A stretch of DNA of 64,000 nt from Dendrolimus kikuchii (GCA_019925095.2 CM034388.1:31316934-31380933), one strand, 5' to 3'; numbered from the stretch's first letter, positions 1 through 10,448 are shown. Made by a program: numbers and translations. Notes: generated by a model from the sequence alone, not told the origin.

Positions 1-2
1 TA

Positions 3-242
3 GACAAGTACTTTTTCCGAATTCAGGATTTGCAGAGTCTTTATATGGCAACACCGCCATGTAGTATGGAGGGGGCGAGGCGCACATATCTGGCGAAATT
101 GGTTTACCTTTATAGGCAGCAAATAGGATCGAAACTTCCCGTCTTCAATTTGTTTCCAATGCTTTGAGTATTTTGGGAGGCGACAAAGGTCATTTTGGTA
201 GCAGTCCATACGCCGATATTTGCTTGCCGCTGTTTAATTATT
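3..242 (+). other. Degraded open-frame fragment, unassigned
   Basis: A frame is open from the window edge to a stop near 164, and a second frame continues it to about 242, as if one coding stretch carried a frameshift. I do not recognise the product. It could be the end of a transposon ORF or a pseudogene exon. Confidence 0.2.
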
Positions 243-280
243 GACTAATCATTCGATATATTGTAAAATTACATATAATC

Positions 281-630
281 GAATACAATGCAAGAAAACT
301 TAACTTATTTGTATTGTATTCTACTCATAGTCCCTCAAGACTATAAGTAAAATACTGAGCCCAGATCACCGTCTTCTATGGGTAAGGTGCCCAGAAGGCT
401 GGCAACGTTTCCTCGCTGGATCGCCATACTGATCCGTTGGCCGAGGTAAGCACCAGCCCTCTGATCTCCTGAAGAGTCAATGAGTCGTTTCGATAAATGT
501 TGGTAGGACCCCACGGTCCAAGCGTCTTCGACAGCAAACGGCACAAACATATAACTCTCACTGAGGGTTGCATATTTGCGCCGCTTGAGTGATTCGGCTG
601 TTTCCGCCGCTGAACCGGCTGATCTAGACG
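281..630 (-). mobile_element. LINE-type C-terminal fragment (family D), copy 1
   Basis: The minus strand encodes the last ~95 residues of a retroelement-type protein, ending in QRGNVASLLGTLP and a stop near 341. The same ending recurs at 4080-4600, 34433-34631, 13080-13526, 15556-15762 and 16205-16315. The stretch beyond the stop (281-340) is also shared with the 4080 and 34433 copies, so it is the element's 3' UTR. Truncated at its 5' side. Confidence 0.6.
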
Positions 631-805
631 TGTTGACTTGTTTTCTTATTGCCTTCTTTGAAGGGATTATTTTTAAAACTTATCAAACTATAGGTATACT
701 AGCGAGGTCAGTGAAACTTCGTTCGCGTTGGTACGAAAACGACGTATTTGTTAGTGAATTGCACAAAGAATACGACCGCAGGGCCAGTTTTTGGCTATAT
801 TCCAC

Positions 806-1117
806 TTTTTTTTATTGCAGGAGTTCAGCACACAGGCAGACGGCCCACTTGATGGAAAGCGGTTAACATCGCCTATGGACATTCGCAACACCAAAGGTGC
901 TACAAATGCGCTGCTGCTCTCTTAAGGGAGACTGGAACCTGGTCACTAATGCCGGAACACAACTCAAGGTTGTTATGGCGACATACCTTAGACCAGGGGT
1001 GGTAGCCATCCAGTCGGGCAAATGCCCTACCACCTGGCTGTGGGTTGTTTTGTCGCCTCTTACGACAGGCCGCCCCAACGCAGGAAATTGTATTCTTTCT
1101 CCGTTCCTGCACGGATA
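806..1117 (-). mobile_element. Short A-tailed retroposon (family A), full-length type
   Basis: About 310 bp, reading on the minus strand from TATCCGTGCAGGAACGGAG to a GCAATAAAAAAAA tail, seen on + as poly-T followed by attgcaggag. More than a dozen copies in both orientations lie in this window. It has no reading frame of its own. It could be a SINE or the 3' end of a LINE. Confidence 0.75.
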
Positions 1118-1322
1118 TATAGTGTATTTAAGTTTTTTTTATAACTTCAATCTACAGACAGCATTATTAGCATTTTATAATATTGTCGAGAGGTTTGCTG
1201 AAAATAAGACTTAAAAAATCTCAAAACGAGTTAATTTTTAAGATACATGTAAACAACGTAAGTGTAACGTCACTATTTCTTCAATTTTTTTTTCACTTTC
1301 TTTTTCATTATCTTATAGAAAA

Positions 1323-2335
1323 TCTATATATATAAAAGAAAGTCGTGTTAGTTACACTATTTATAACTCAAGAACGGCTCTACCGATTTGGCTGAAAATT
1401 GGTGGGGAGCTGGCTTTTTATCTCGTTCGAACCGGAAGATGGCGCTGAGATCGGGTTCTAGAATCCCTCTCATCACCTAGAGCGATTTTAGTGATTTTGT
1501 TTTTGTGTGTTTGAGTGGGTTCCCGTATGGTTTAGATTCGCAATTAGAACCGGTAGGTGGCGCTGAGATCGGGTTCTAGAATCTTCCTAATCACCGGGAG
1601 TGATTTTGGTGATCTTGTTTTCGTGTGTATGAGTGGGTTCCCGGATGGTTTAGATTCGCAATTAGAACCGGTAGGTGGCGCTGAGATCGGGTTCTAGAAT
1701 CCTCCTAATCACCGGGAGCGATTTTTGTAATTTTGTTTTTGTGTGTTTGAGTGAGTACCCGGATGGTTTAGATTCGCAATTAGAACCGGTAGGTGGCGCT
1801 GAGATCGGGTTCTAGAATCCTCCTAATCACCGGGAGCGATTTTTGTAATTTTGTTTTTGTGTGTTTGAGTGAGTACCCGGATGGTTTAGATTCGCAATTA
1901 GAACCGGTAGGTGGCGGTGAGATCGGGTTCTAGAAACCTCCTAATCACCTGGACCGATTTTGGTGATTTTGTTTTTGTGTGTTTGACTGGGTTCCCGGAT
2001 GGTTTAGATTCGCAATTAGAACCGGTAGATGGCGGTGAGATCGGGTTCTAGAATCCTCATTATCACTTAGAGTGATTTTGGTGATCTTGTTTTTGTCTGT
2101 TTGAGTGGGTCCCCGGATGGTTTAGATTCGCAATTAAAACCGGTAGGTGGCGCTGAGATCGGGTTCTAGAATCCTCCTAATCACCTGCACCGATTTTGGT
2201 GATTTTGTTTTTGCGTGTTGGAGTGGGTGTCCTCGGATGGTTAAAATCCACAATTGGAACCGGTAGGTGGCGCTGGGATCGGGTCCTAGATTTATATTTT
2301 TTTCACAGTAGGACAACGTCTACCAGGGCCGCTAG
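1323..2335 (+). mobile_element. Non-autonomous Helitron-like element
   Basis: It starts TCTATATATATAAAAG and ends GGGCCGCTAG, lies between A (1322) and T (2336), and has a short hairpin at 2308-2323 just before the terminal CTAG. These are Helitron hallmarks: 5' TC, 3' CTRR, subterminal hairpin, insertion between A and T. There is no Rep/helicase frame. The interior is a 118-bp tandem array. A 200-bp relative lies at 50550-50749. Confidence 0.65.
1428..2290 (+). repeat. 118-bp tandem array, eight units, inside the Helitron
   Basis: The motif gagatcgggttctaga recurs at 1447, 1565, 1683, 1801, 1919, 2037, 2155 and (variant) 2273, an exact 118-bp spacing. Units differ by scattered substitutions; the first and last are the most diverged. 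No unit stays open as a coding frame. Confidence 0.95.
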
Positions 2336-2833
2336 TAAATGATAAAAGATAAAACAAATTTTATAAAAGGTGACTCGTATATTACGCCCAAGTATACAAC
2401 CTTTATGTAGCCTTCATACGAGTATATGTACATTGTAGAGACATACATATAGTGCATTAAATACGATCTTTTATAGCCTATAAAACTCTAAGATCCTATA
2501 AAAGCCCCGTAAACTTAGTTTGTGCAAATGCAGGGTGCAGCCGCCAAGGGCGCGTGTCCTAGGGCGGGGGCGATCGATATTTACTTTAAACTCGACTTAA
2601 CTACAGATAGATACAGTACATCATGTAGGTTACACGAAGTATGTACGTTACGCTTTGCTGCTAGTACTACTTTAATTTACAGTGTTAACTCTATATAACG
2701 ACACCGAAGGGACTGTATTTTATGGCGTTATAGAGAGTTGTCGTTAAATGGAGTGTGGTCTGTTACTTTTGTCTGACGTCTTTTGCTGCACCAGTAATTT
2801 TGTTGTATTCTTTTTACTTATTTTATTCATATA
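2336..2833. other. Unassigned intergenic stretch
   Basis: AT-rich, with a short GC-rich patch near 2540-2575. I see no gene. A motif gtcgttaaatggagtg near 2734 recurs in similar form near 3238, so 2680-3260 may be an old repeat split by the RTE fragment at 2834. Confidence 0.3.
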
Positions 2834-2941
2834 TACATACATAATTTCACGCCAGTTCCCTTGCGGGGTAGGCACGAACAACAGAGCGCCATTTAGGCTT
2901 ATTCTTACACATCTCACTTGCTTCTTTGACATTCATAACAC
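2834..2941 (-). mobile_element. RTE-type LINE 3' end (family B), short fragment
   Basis: The minus strand encodes the family's C-terminal residues (…ARELA stop) followed by the (TATG)n tail. It is 5' truncated to about 100 bp. Confidence 0.75.
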
Positions 2942-3398
2942 ATTTTATTCATATCTCGCGATATTGCGGCATCTTGGTAATAAAGGAAGTACTTAGATAT
3001 TTCGGTATGCATGATGCCGACAGTCGAGTTTATTGCGGGCTAGCGATAAAAGAGATAAAAGAACGTACACAGCTGCGCAGTTTTTACTAATTTTGGCATC
3101 TGAAAAAGTACTTTTTATTACTTAATTGTTGTCGTTATTGAGAGTGGGCGTAATGCTATATATAGTGTATCATTGTATGAAAGACAAGCTAAACCAACCA
3201 AAGACTTGACGACAAGATTTCGACGCTTAAGGGAGTTTGTCGTTAAATCGAGTGACGTTACATGGAGTTTCCAATGTATATTATATACTTTTTAAGACAT
3301 CAGAAGCGAATATCCCGTGATTAATTCACTTAAAAATGTCATTTAAAACATTAAAGATTTCAAAAATCTAACTATGCATATATGGATATGGTGTGGTA

Positions 3399-3709
3399 TT
3401 TTTTTATTGCAGGAGTTCAGCAGACAGGCAGACGGCCCACTTGATGGAAAGCGGTTACCATCGCCTATGGACATTTGCAACACTAAAGTTGCTACAAATG
3501 CGCTGCAGCTCTCTTAAGGGACACTGGAACCTGGTCACTAATGCCGGAACACAACTCAAGGTTATTATGGCGGCATACTCTAGACCAGGGGTGGTAGCCG
3601 TCCAGTCGGGCAAATGCCCTACCACCTGGCTGTGGGTTGTTCTGTCGCCTCTTACGACAGGCCGCCCGGCCGCAGGAAATTGTATTCTTTCTCCGTTCCT
3701 GCACGGATA
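3399..3709 (-). mobile_element. Short A-tailed retroposon (family A), full-length type
   Basis: A near-identical 310-bp copy with the poly-T side on the left and the …gttcctgcacggata terminus on the right. Confidence 0.75.
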
Positions 3710-3826
3710 AAAACGGGTGTACATATAAAATTCTTGCAGGTGTTGTGGCCACTCCCAATTTTAGTTTATTTTCGCCTTTATCGTGTCACTTGTGTAGCGG
3801 CATATATATAGAACACATATTTCTGT

Positions 3827-3975
3827 CAGAGCCTTAAGAACAGACGAGCGTGCATGACAAGAGTTATGAATGTCAAAGAAACAAGTGAGGTGTGTAAGAA
3901 TAAGCCTAAATGGCGCTCTGTTGTTCGTGCCTACCCCGCAAGGGAACTGGCGTGAAGTTATGTATGTATGTATGT
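3827..3975 (+). mobile_element. RTE-type LINE 3' end with 12-bp target duplication
   Basis: A 5'-truncated copy encoding …NVKETSEVCKNKPKW…ARELA stop and ending in (TATG)n. It is flanked by the direct repeat acatatttctgt (3815-3826 and 3976-3987), which marks target-primed insertion. The microsatellite tail in place of poly-A fits the RTE clade. Confidence 0.85.
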
Positions 3976-4077
3976 ACATATTTCTGTTCAATTTTAATAT
4001 TTTTGAGAAAATGGCTAAAACACATACATAATCTATAATATTATAAAATTACATAAAAATTAAATTAACATATAATC

Positions 4078-4600
4078 AAATACAATGCAAGAAAACTTAA
4101 CTTATTTGTATTGTATTCTACTCATAGTCCCTCAAGACTACAAGTAGAATACTGAGCCCAGATCACCGTCTTCTATGGGTAAGGTGCCTAGAAGGCTGGC
4201 TACGTTTCCTCGCTGGATCGCCATACTGATCCATTGGCCGAGGTAAGCACCAGCCCTCTGATCACCCGAAGAGCCAATGAGTCGTTTCGATAAATTTTGG
4301 TAGAGGCTTATGGCCTCAGGACCCCACGGTCCAAGCGCCTGCTGATTTAGACGTGTTTGGTAAATGGGATGCGGCTAACGTGTCTACGCAAGTCGCATCC
4401 CACAGCAAAGGCTTGCCACGCTGCCAGGGAATTAGAGTCATTCCTTCGGGACGCCTATCATCGTCACGAGCAATACCGAGGAGCCGAACTCCAATAAAGC
4501 CGGCACGTTAGCGGTGGCAAGCGCCCTCCGTAAGACATGATTCAAGGCAGCGTGGCGTGACCATCTGCCGGCACTGCGGCGGATATTCTAAACATGCCGT
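4078..4600 (-). mobile_element. LINE-type C-terminal region (family D), longest copy
   Basis: The minus strand encodes, with a frameshift, a block with RHAALNHVLRRALATA, then [17 protein letters not shown] and [13 protein letters not shown], then LGPWGP and QRGNVASLLGTLP before the stop near 4152. From memory of similar insect proteins, this ending follows a reverse transcriptase, and the RP(D)G…WDxTxxDTLA block looks like a restriction-like nuclease core; that is an inference. A piece between DTLAASH and LGPWGP is missing. Confidence 0.6.
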
Positions 4601-5164
4601 GTCTGTATATTGAAGCTATTAAAAAAAAACAGCAGGAGTAGACTATATAAACGATGGACAACACGATGCAATTTTTTTTAGAATTCTTGTCTATTTGTCA
4701 TGTTGTCTGTTTGTTCGGGATTCACGTAAAAACTACTGGGCCGATTTCGCTGCAGTTTTCGCTGATCGACAGCTAATTCTTAGAATTACACTCTGCCCTA
4801 CTTTTTATGCCGGGATACCCGTAGGAATTTTTCTGGGAATGATTTAAAATGACCATTTAAAAAAAAACGAATTTCTAAAGTGATTTTTTTTCTTCTGAAC
4901 GATAGCAAATTTAATTTAATATAATGTGTGATACTTTTTATCGTGGGAATCCCGCGGGAATTTTCCCGGGATCGGTTTGAAGTTGTTCGGATGCATAAAC
5001 AAATGTGTGCTGGGACACATAGTAGAAGTGAAACTTCAACGGACGAGTGGTAAAACAAATTTGGTTAGGTTAGGTACATTTTAATGAATGCATTATTTAA
5101 ATATATTTTATTTTATCAAACAAAATTATTTAAACGTATTTTATTTCATCAAGCAAAAACACTA
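4601..5164. other. Unassigned repeat-like intergenic DNA
   Basis: Contains text such as 'acgtaaaaactactgggccgatt' (4723-4745), a phrase seen at the ends of many lepidopteran interspersed repeats. The short open frame on the minus strand at 4798-5058 resembles nothing I know. No gene called. Confidence 0.3.
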
Positions 5165-5410
5165 ACAACCCACAGCCAGGTGGTAAGGCATTTGCCCGAC
5201 TGGATGGCTACCACCCCTGGTCTAAAGTATGTCGCCATAACAACCTTGAGTTGTGTTCTGGCATTAGTGACCAGGTTCCAGTCGCCCTTAACAGAACAGC
5301 AGCGCATTTGTAGCAACTTTCCTGGTGTAAATGTCCATAGGCGATGGTAGCCGCTTTCTATCAAGTGGGCCGTCTGCCTGTCTGCTGATCTCCTGTAATA
5401 AAAAAAAAAA
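5165..5410 (+). mobile_element. Family A retroposon, short (5'-truncated) type
   Basis: Begins inside the family near acaacccacagccaggtgg and ends in tctcctgtaataaaaaaaaaaa. It lacks the first ~60 bp of the full-length copies. Confidence 0.75.
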
Positions 5411-5640
5411 CTGATTTCTACCCGGAACCAAAAAACGCTTCCATAGTCTACTTTAAAATTATGCCGCCTCTTACCACGTCTAGTCTAAATTTATGCCGCT
5501 CCTCCACGCTGCCGTAACGCTTTTTCGTGACAGAAAAATCCTAAGACCCCGTCTGTATAGAAGTTTCACTTCAATTAGCTTATTCCGACTAAAATGGTAA
5601 CTTACATTCTTTTTTTAAATGCTGTGATACCTTCACTTTT

Positions 5641-5863
5641 TTTTTTACCAGGGGAAATCCGATTGAGGACTAAGCCGCGACAAGGGCAGAACCTTGGGGG
5701 ATAGTTCGCGACCTAGTGTGGGATTCACCAGATCGGAGGTGGCACTAGCATGCCCAGTCAGAACTGGTGCCATGCTATTGCCACTCCCCGGTTAGGGATA
5801 CCCACTAAAACCCTTGGGTGTTCCGTCTTTCGCCTTATGCCAGGGCTACGGGTATATGACCTA
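5641..5863 (-). mobile_element. LINE/SINE 3' terminus (family M), A-tailed
   Basis: The same sequence lies in the opposite orientation at 38540-38760. Read in sense it contains gggttttagtgggtat and ends GATTTCCCCTGGTAAAAA. It looks like a LINE 3' untranslated region and is interrupted on its 5' side by the MITE at 5864. Confidence 0.6.
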
Positions 5864-6039
5864 TTATCACCGCAAATTGCTAATGCGCTGGAACCTTGTC
5901 AAATTAACATTCGCGTGACGTCATCCGCAACCGATATGTACGCGTACTCGCCGGCCAGTGATGCTAACGGTACTGAGTGTTCGGCTACGATTACGTCACC
6001 AAAATGGCGGTCAGGTGCATTAGCAATTTGCGGGGATAA
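5864..6039. mobile_element. MITE with ~24-bp terminal inverted repeats and TA target site
   Basis: The inner parts of the ends are perfect inverted repeats (ccgcaaattgctaatgc at 5870-5886, its complement at 6019-6035), extending with one mismatch to a flanking TA at 5862-5863 and 6040-6041. About 176 bp with no coding capacity. A TA duplication fits a Tc1/mariner-type mobiliser. Confidence 0.55.
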
Positions 6040-6354
6040 TAAGCTCTCCGCAGCCCTGGTAGGTGTGGGCCTGGCGAGGCCTCTTCCACTGCCGGGGGAC
6101 TATTTTCATCCCCCGGCATCTTCAATCTCTCTAGGCGTGGGGCGGTCTGTAACTCGCCCCACGGGAGGATAGGTGGGCGCGCGCGGAACACTCGCGCTCT
6201 CATATCGACGGCATGTGCAGGTGAGTAAGAACCTATATACCCCAAGAGGCAAGCTTACGGTGGCCGAAGATCCTGGCTGGCCCTCCGGCGCCGACGCGTC
6301 CTCCTTTGTCGGGAGCGGAACAGGGACGTGCGCTTGTAATCCTTTTATGATCGT
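6040..6354 (-). other. GC-rich retroelement-like segment with two hairpins
   Basis: Two perfect inverted repeats: tgccggggga at 6090-6099 with its complement at 6109-6118, and gtggggcg at 6137-6144 with 6155-6162. The base composition and its position beside family M suggest LINE DNA upstream of that 3' end. No assignable protein. Confidence 0.35.
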
Positions 6355-6796
6355 CTATTATTTTGTTCACTTATTTATTGGCATACGTTTCTAGTTATTG
6401 TGGAAAATATACTATTGTCCTATTGTACTCGTTTACGGCTGCTAAGGAGCATCATTAGCCATGTGTTGCGGATTATAAGTACAAGCTAATTGTAGGAAAT
6501 TATGTCGACGTTGCCGAGTGGGCACATTTGCTTTTGTGAAGTATAAAACGATTGCCTGATTGAGAGAGGGGGGTCAGTTGAGCTACAACTATGATCTAGG
6601 CGAGACGTGTGTACATTCAGGAATCTAATAGTGACGGACTTTGAGCATTTTATTGAATTACGACCTTCTGCATTACGTTTGGATTTGTTGCGTTCGGTTA
6701 TATTTGTACCTGTGTTATACGTGTTTGTATAGTTCTAATAAACTCAATAATAATTCTAACGGCATTTTAATTCGAGTCTCGCAAACTGGTAACAAT
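6355..6796 (+). mobile_element. LTR fragment (same family as 14199-14661)
   Basis: Aligns with the reverse complement of the solo LTR at 14199-14661. It has a TATA-like gtataaaac at 6541, an AATAAA at 6737-6742, and ends …ctggtaaca. The 5' end is truncated, so this copy reads on +. Confidence 0.6.
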
Positions 6797-6857
6797 TTCT
6801 ATCACTCTATTCGTTCTAAGTTCAAGGCAGCTAAGGCGGCGAGCTTCCATTTTCGCA

Positions 6858-7220
6858 GTGGTTTTGGGTTACCTAGTTACTTTATTAGAAAGAACAATGT
6901 TGGCAACACATTACGGAATCTCGGAGGAGCTTTATTTGCTAACAGAAGTTTGTAAATATACCCCAGTCCCGCATTATATAGGGGCGCAGGTACTCCCAAC
7001 GGCGTCGGTTGATAAAGAACCATATATTTTACCAAGTTTACTTTTGAAAGCATTTAGCGGAGCGTACTTATATAGAGAACAACGGCTGAACGGGCAAAAG
7101 TTTACTTGTGTTAGGGAAGTATTTACGAGAGCGTATACTTTAGAAGGTGTTTGTTATAATTTAGACACAAATGAAATTGGCCCTAGGCTTACTTGCACAT
7201 TAACTCGGACCGATGGCTGA
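6858..7220 (+). pseudogene. Open frame of unknown origin, faintly like a DEG/ENaC (pickpocket) segment
   Basis: A 120-codon frame directly downstream of the LTR fragment. Its C-terminal half has spacing like the extracellular cysteine region of insect pickpocket channels: Cys in KFTC, then VFTRAYTLEGVCYNLD, recalling the family pattern C…F…T.eG.CY.fN. There is no transmembrane segment, the N-terminal half matches nothing I know, and no clear splice sites bound it. It may equally be part of the LTR element's interior. If it is a channel fragment it is a relic, not a gene. Confidence 0.25.
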
Positions 7221-7417
7221 CGTGGAAATCTCATATAAAAACTAAGTGTGTTCTCCCAGGGCACACTCCAGGCACTTTATTGCGCTGGATCGGCTGGGCG
7301 TAACTATGTTCTAAATCTCAGCCTTTCTGACGCATTCAAAGCGCAGGGTCGTCAGGGAGGAGGGGGTTTTTAGTGGGTATTGGGGTTGCTCGCTCGTGTA
7401 GCAACGCTCGGAGTCTT

Positions 7418-7629
7418 CCACACTATTCTGCGACGTCAAGGCCATCCTGCAGAGCGGCGACAACTGGGGGGCTGCGGTTACTTTTTGTGAGACGGTAATG
7501 TCACTCAAGGAGGCCGCAGAACGCGATAGGGAGAGGAGTCCTGCAGCGCGTGCTAATGCGTCTTCTCGAGGTCGCCGGCCATCAGCTATCACCCGGAGAG
7601 GCAGGTACGCGCATTACTTCCCTCCCTGA
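7418..7629 (+). mobile_element. R1/Jockey-type LINE ORF2 C-terminus
   Basis: A continuous frame to a TGA at 7627-7629 reads GDNWGAAVTFCETVMSLKEA followed by an Arg-rich tail. The WxAVxxFCexVmxxKEaAER pattern is typical of the last residues of R1-like LINE ORF2 proteins. 5' truncated. Confidence 0.6.
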
Positions 7630-7716
7630 GTTAGGTTCCGTTTACCGCGGGGGGCCTTTAGCTTGCTAGGAGAGCAAATGACCTTCTACCCCTGCACAAC
7701 GAAGTGGGGTTATTCT

Positions 7717-7834
7717 ACTATGGTCTGGGTGTGTGGGATCGGCCCCAGAGTTCTCCGTTGTATATTACCCATAACACAAGCGGAACTTGCTTAATTTGGG
7801 GATATACAGTGCGTGTGTTTAAAAAAAAAAAAAA
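7717..7834 (+). mobile_element. tRNA-derived-type SINE (family J), 5' truncated
   Basis: Shares tatggtctgggtgt and the block cgttgtatattacccataac with copies at 21506, 52695 and 62585, and ends in a run of A. The head carrying the pol III B box is missing from this copy. Confidence 0.65.
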
Positions 7835-8209
7835 AAGAAGAGCATACTATTGCTGCAGTGTTATCGCCCCCGACCGACGCGTGTCGTTCCCCTAGCAACG
7901 ACCCAGTTTGTGCGTAAATCGGTTAAGCATTTTCCCTCGCCTCAAATAAAAAAAAAAAAAAGATCTTATGGGAAGTTGTTTCCGCTGGACACGCTCTCAC
8001 CGACATTACATGCGCTTAACACATTTGCTTATGGTTATTAGGACTAATTGCAGATAAAGAGTACAAAAAAAAGTAAACTCGGCGTCCATATGTAACATAT
8101 AATATTTTTTAAAGTTTTCACGACCCCTACACAGAATTGAATCTACATTTTGACGTAATAGTTTCTTAAGTTTTCGCGACTTGTATACATAATAAAACTA
8201 CGTTAAAAA
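7835..8209. other. Unassigned intergenic DNA
   Basis: AT-rich apart from a GC-richer patch near 7855-7905. Several A runs. No coding or RNA gene seen. Confidence 0.3.
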
Positions 8210-8434
8210 AAAGAACACATTGCTGACATAAAACAGACAAGGTCTACGAAGTCTACGATCAGTGAACACACGCTGGATAAACCCAACCACTACATCAGAT
8301 TCGATAACCCACAAATCCTCGCGAAAGAGAATCGTTTCATACCTACAATGATGCGTGAGGCCATTGAAATCAAAAAACACCCAAATTTCAATAGAGAAGA
8401 TGGTTGGCAAGTACCACCTCATCAAAACTATTAA
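8210..8434 (+). mobile_element. Penelope-like (GIY-YIG) ORF C-terminal remnant
   Basis: A continuous frame ending at TAA 8432-8434 reads SEHTLDKPNHYIRFDN … REAIEIKKHPNFNREDGW. The H-x-(I/L)-F…REAIEI.K…FNREDG ending is what I associate with the GIY-YIG end of Penelope-like retroelements and related integrated ORFs. 5' truncated. Confidence 0.55.
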
Positions 8435-8759
8435 GACCCAAACCCAGCAAAAACCAGCTGCCAGACCTCAAGACACTGTGAGCTCTTTCTGCGTGCAACG
8501 GAACACAAACCAACTTGACTGATAATTTCTTTTATTTTTCCTTCCACCCATTTTAATATTATATAAAATTATTAGAGCTAGGCATGTTTGCTGAAGAGTT
8601 TCTTGCGCCGCTTCTACTCTTCAAGCCATAACATGTTGCGAAGCGGTAGTAAATTAGATTAGGCTCCCATAGAGTAAATAATAACCATAAACAAAATTAA
8701 AACTAAATAATTAAAATGAACAAGTTGGCGGTAGGCTAAATAAAACTTTAACAATACTC
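8435..8759. other. Repeat-derived DNA downstream of the Penelope-like remnant
   Basis: Contains the phrase acatgttgcgaagcggtagta (8630), which recurs in altered form near 48207, so part is an interspersed LINE-like 3' sequence. No gene. Confidence 0.35.
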
Positions 8760-8992
8760 GTTGACACTTGACATCTTTGTCTTCCGTGATCACGGCCACT
8801 GAAAAGTGGCCGAAACGTCGGAAAAACCAAAACCAAATAAATTACCGCGCTTAAAACCGTTAAAAAGTAGTTTTATTATATATTTTAACGGTTTTAAGCG
8901 CGGTATTTGATTTGATTTTTATTTCGATATTTCGGCCACTTTTCAGCAGCCATGATCACGAGAGACAAAGATGTCGTCGAGTTTGTCCTGTG
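8760..8992. repeat. Inverted duplicate (foldback) with a perfect 23-bp core
   Basis: A 23-bp sequence at 8843-8865 is repeated in exact reverse complement at 8883-8905. The similarity continues outward on both sides to the gtgatcacgg…gaaaagtggcc block (8790-8815) and its counterpart (8935-8965). Two copies of one element therefore lie head to head. A single diverged copy is at about 52553-52640. Confidence 0.8.
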
Positions 8993-9248
8993 CTTGTCTT
9001 ATGAAACTTAAACCCGTTAAGGCGTAGTGGGGGGCTGAAGTAAGTCATGTAGTGCGTCTATGTTGGTTACCCCATTGGGCTGGGTGACGCATCACTAGGC
9101 GAACCATGGCTCAATCGCAGTGGGAGCTAGACTCAACCGCTTAGAAAGGGGAGTACAGAATAAGACGATGAGTGTTCTTGAGGAGCAATAATTAGCTCTA
9201 GAGTAGATGTAATTGTTGCTTAATTATTTAAACTTAAGACTTATACAC
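8993..9248. other. Unassigned intergenic DNA
   Basis: Moderate GC, no open frame of note, no repeat shared with the rest of the window that I can see. Confidence 0.3.
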
Positions 9249-9562
9249 TATCCGTGCAGGAACGGAGAAAGAATACAATTTCCTGCGGCCGAGCGGCCTG
9301 TCGTAAGAGGTGACAAAACAACCCACAGCCAGGTGGTAGGGCAATAGCCCGACTGGATGGCTACCACCCCTGGTCTAAAGTATGTCGCCATAACAACCTT
9401 GAGTTGTGTTCCGGCATTAGTGACCAGGTTCCAGTCTCCCTTAAGAGAGCAGCAGCGCGTTTGTAGCTCCTTTGGTGTTGCAAATGTCCATAGGCGATGG
9501 TAACCGCGTCGCATCAAGTGGGCCGTTTGCCTGTCTGCTAATCTCCTGCAATAAAAAAAAAA
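9249..9562 (+). mobile_element. Family A retroposon, full-length type
   Basis: Starts tatccgtgcaggaacgg and ends tctcctgcaataaaaaaaaaa. It lies against an LTR-like remnant on its right. Confidence 0.8.
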
Positions 9563-9945
9563 CGAGTGCAGGACTCGAATTAAAAATGCCGTTGGACTTA
9601 CTATATACTTTATTAGAACTATATAAACACATATAACTGGACACAACCAGTACAGACTGCACGATTCAATAACACGCGCAAAGTCCATCACTATATAGCT
9701 CATCGAATGTACACACGTCTTGCTCGTATCGTAATCATCGCTTGACTGCCTCCTCTCTCCATCCTGCCGTCGTTTATACATTACGAATATAAGTGTGCCC
9801 GCCCGTATCGTCGACTTAATTTCCTAGAAATCGTAATAGGCACACCTGCTTAATTATTCCTGCGAACGGCCATAAACGAGTACAATACACAATAGGCTGT
9901 TTTTCTAAGTGAACAAAAGAAGTCCAAATACGGGAAGGTAATAAA
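9563..9945 (-). mobile_element. Remnant of the 14199-type LTR
   Basis: Parallels the LTR at 14199-14661 over most of its length: gccgttgga…tactatata, cgcgcaaagtccatcact, ctgcctcctc, cggccataaacgagtacaat, gaacaaaagaagtccaaat. Both LTR ends are gone: the left is replaced by a family A copy and the right by a 35-bp family A tail (9946-9980). Confidence 0.6.
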
Positions 9946-9980
9946 CTGCCTGTCTGCTGAACTTCTGCAATAAAAAAAAA
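9946..9980 (+). mobile_element. Family A tail fragment
   Basis: Only the last ~35 bp of the family, ctgcctgtctgctgaacttc followed by tgcaataaaaaaaaa. Confidence 0.6.
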
Positions 9981-10205
9981 CTCGAGTTCTAAATTCAAAT
10001 TCAAATTCAAATTCATTTATTTGTATAAACTTATTTCTAGGCCTTATATAGTTACATCTAAAACTTATATAGTAGTTAAAATTAAGGCTACAATTTTTTT
10101 TGGCGGCGGTTGCTGCACTAGACTCTAGGTCTGTATCGCGGCACCCAACACAATTTTATTATAGAAACTTAAATATAATTGATTTATTAATTAATTAACC
10201 TAAAA

Positions 10206-10236
10206 CTATGAGTGCGTGTGGTTTTGTGTGTGTGTC

Positions 10237-10278
<42 letters not shown>

Positions 10279-10279
10279 G

Positions 10280-10326
<47 letters not shown>

Positions 10327-10328
10327 GG

Positions 10329-10359
<31 letters not shown>

Positions 10360-10384
10360 CGGCGCGCGCGCGCGCGCGCGTGCG

Positions 10385-10418
<34 letters not shown>

Positions 10419-10448
10419 GGTGTGTGTGTGTGTGTGTGTGTGTGTCGG

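Noticed and set aside
1428..2290. CRISPR-like array
   Set aside because: Units are contiguous 118-bp repeats without unique spacers, inside a eukaryotic transposon.
2744..2996. Small proteins on both strands around catacata repeats
   Set aside because: They are out-of-frame readings of the RTE 3' end, repeated identically at other RTE copies.
8770..8815. Hammerhead ribozyme near the Penelope-like remnant
   Set aside because: cgaaacgtc resembles part of the core, but the required CUGANGA block is absent (ctgaaaa instead) and no three-stem fold can be drawn.
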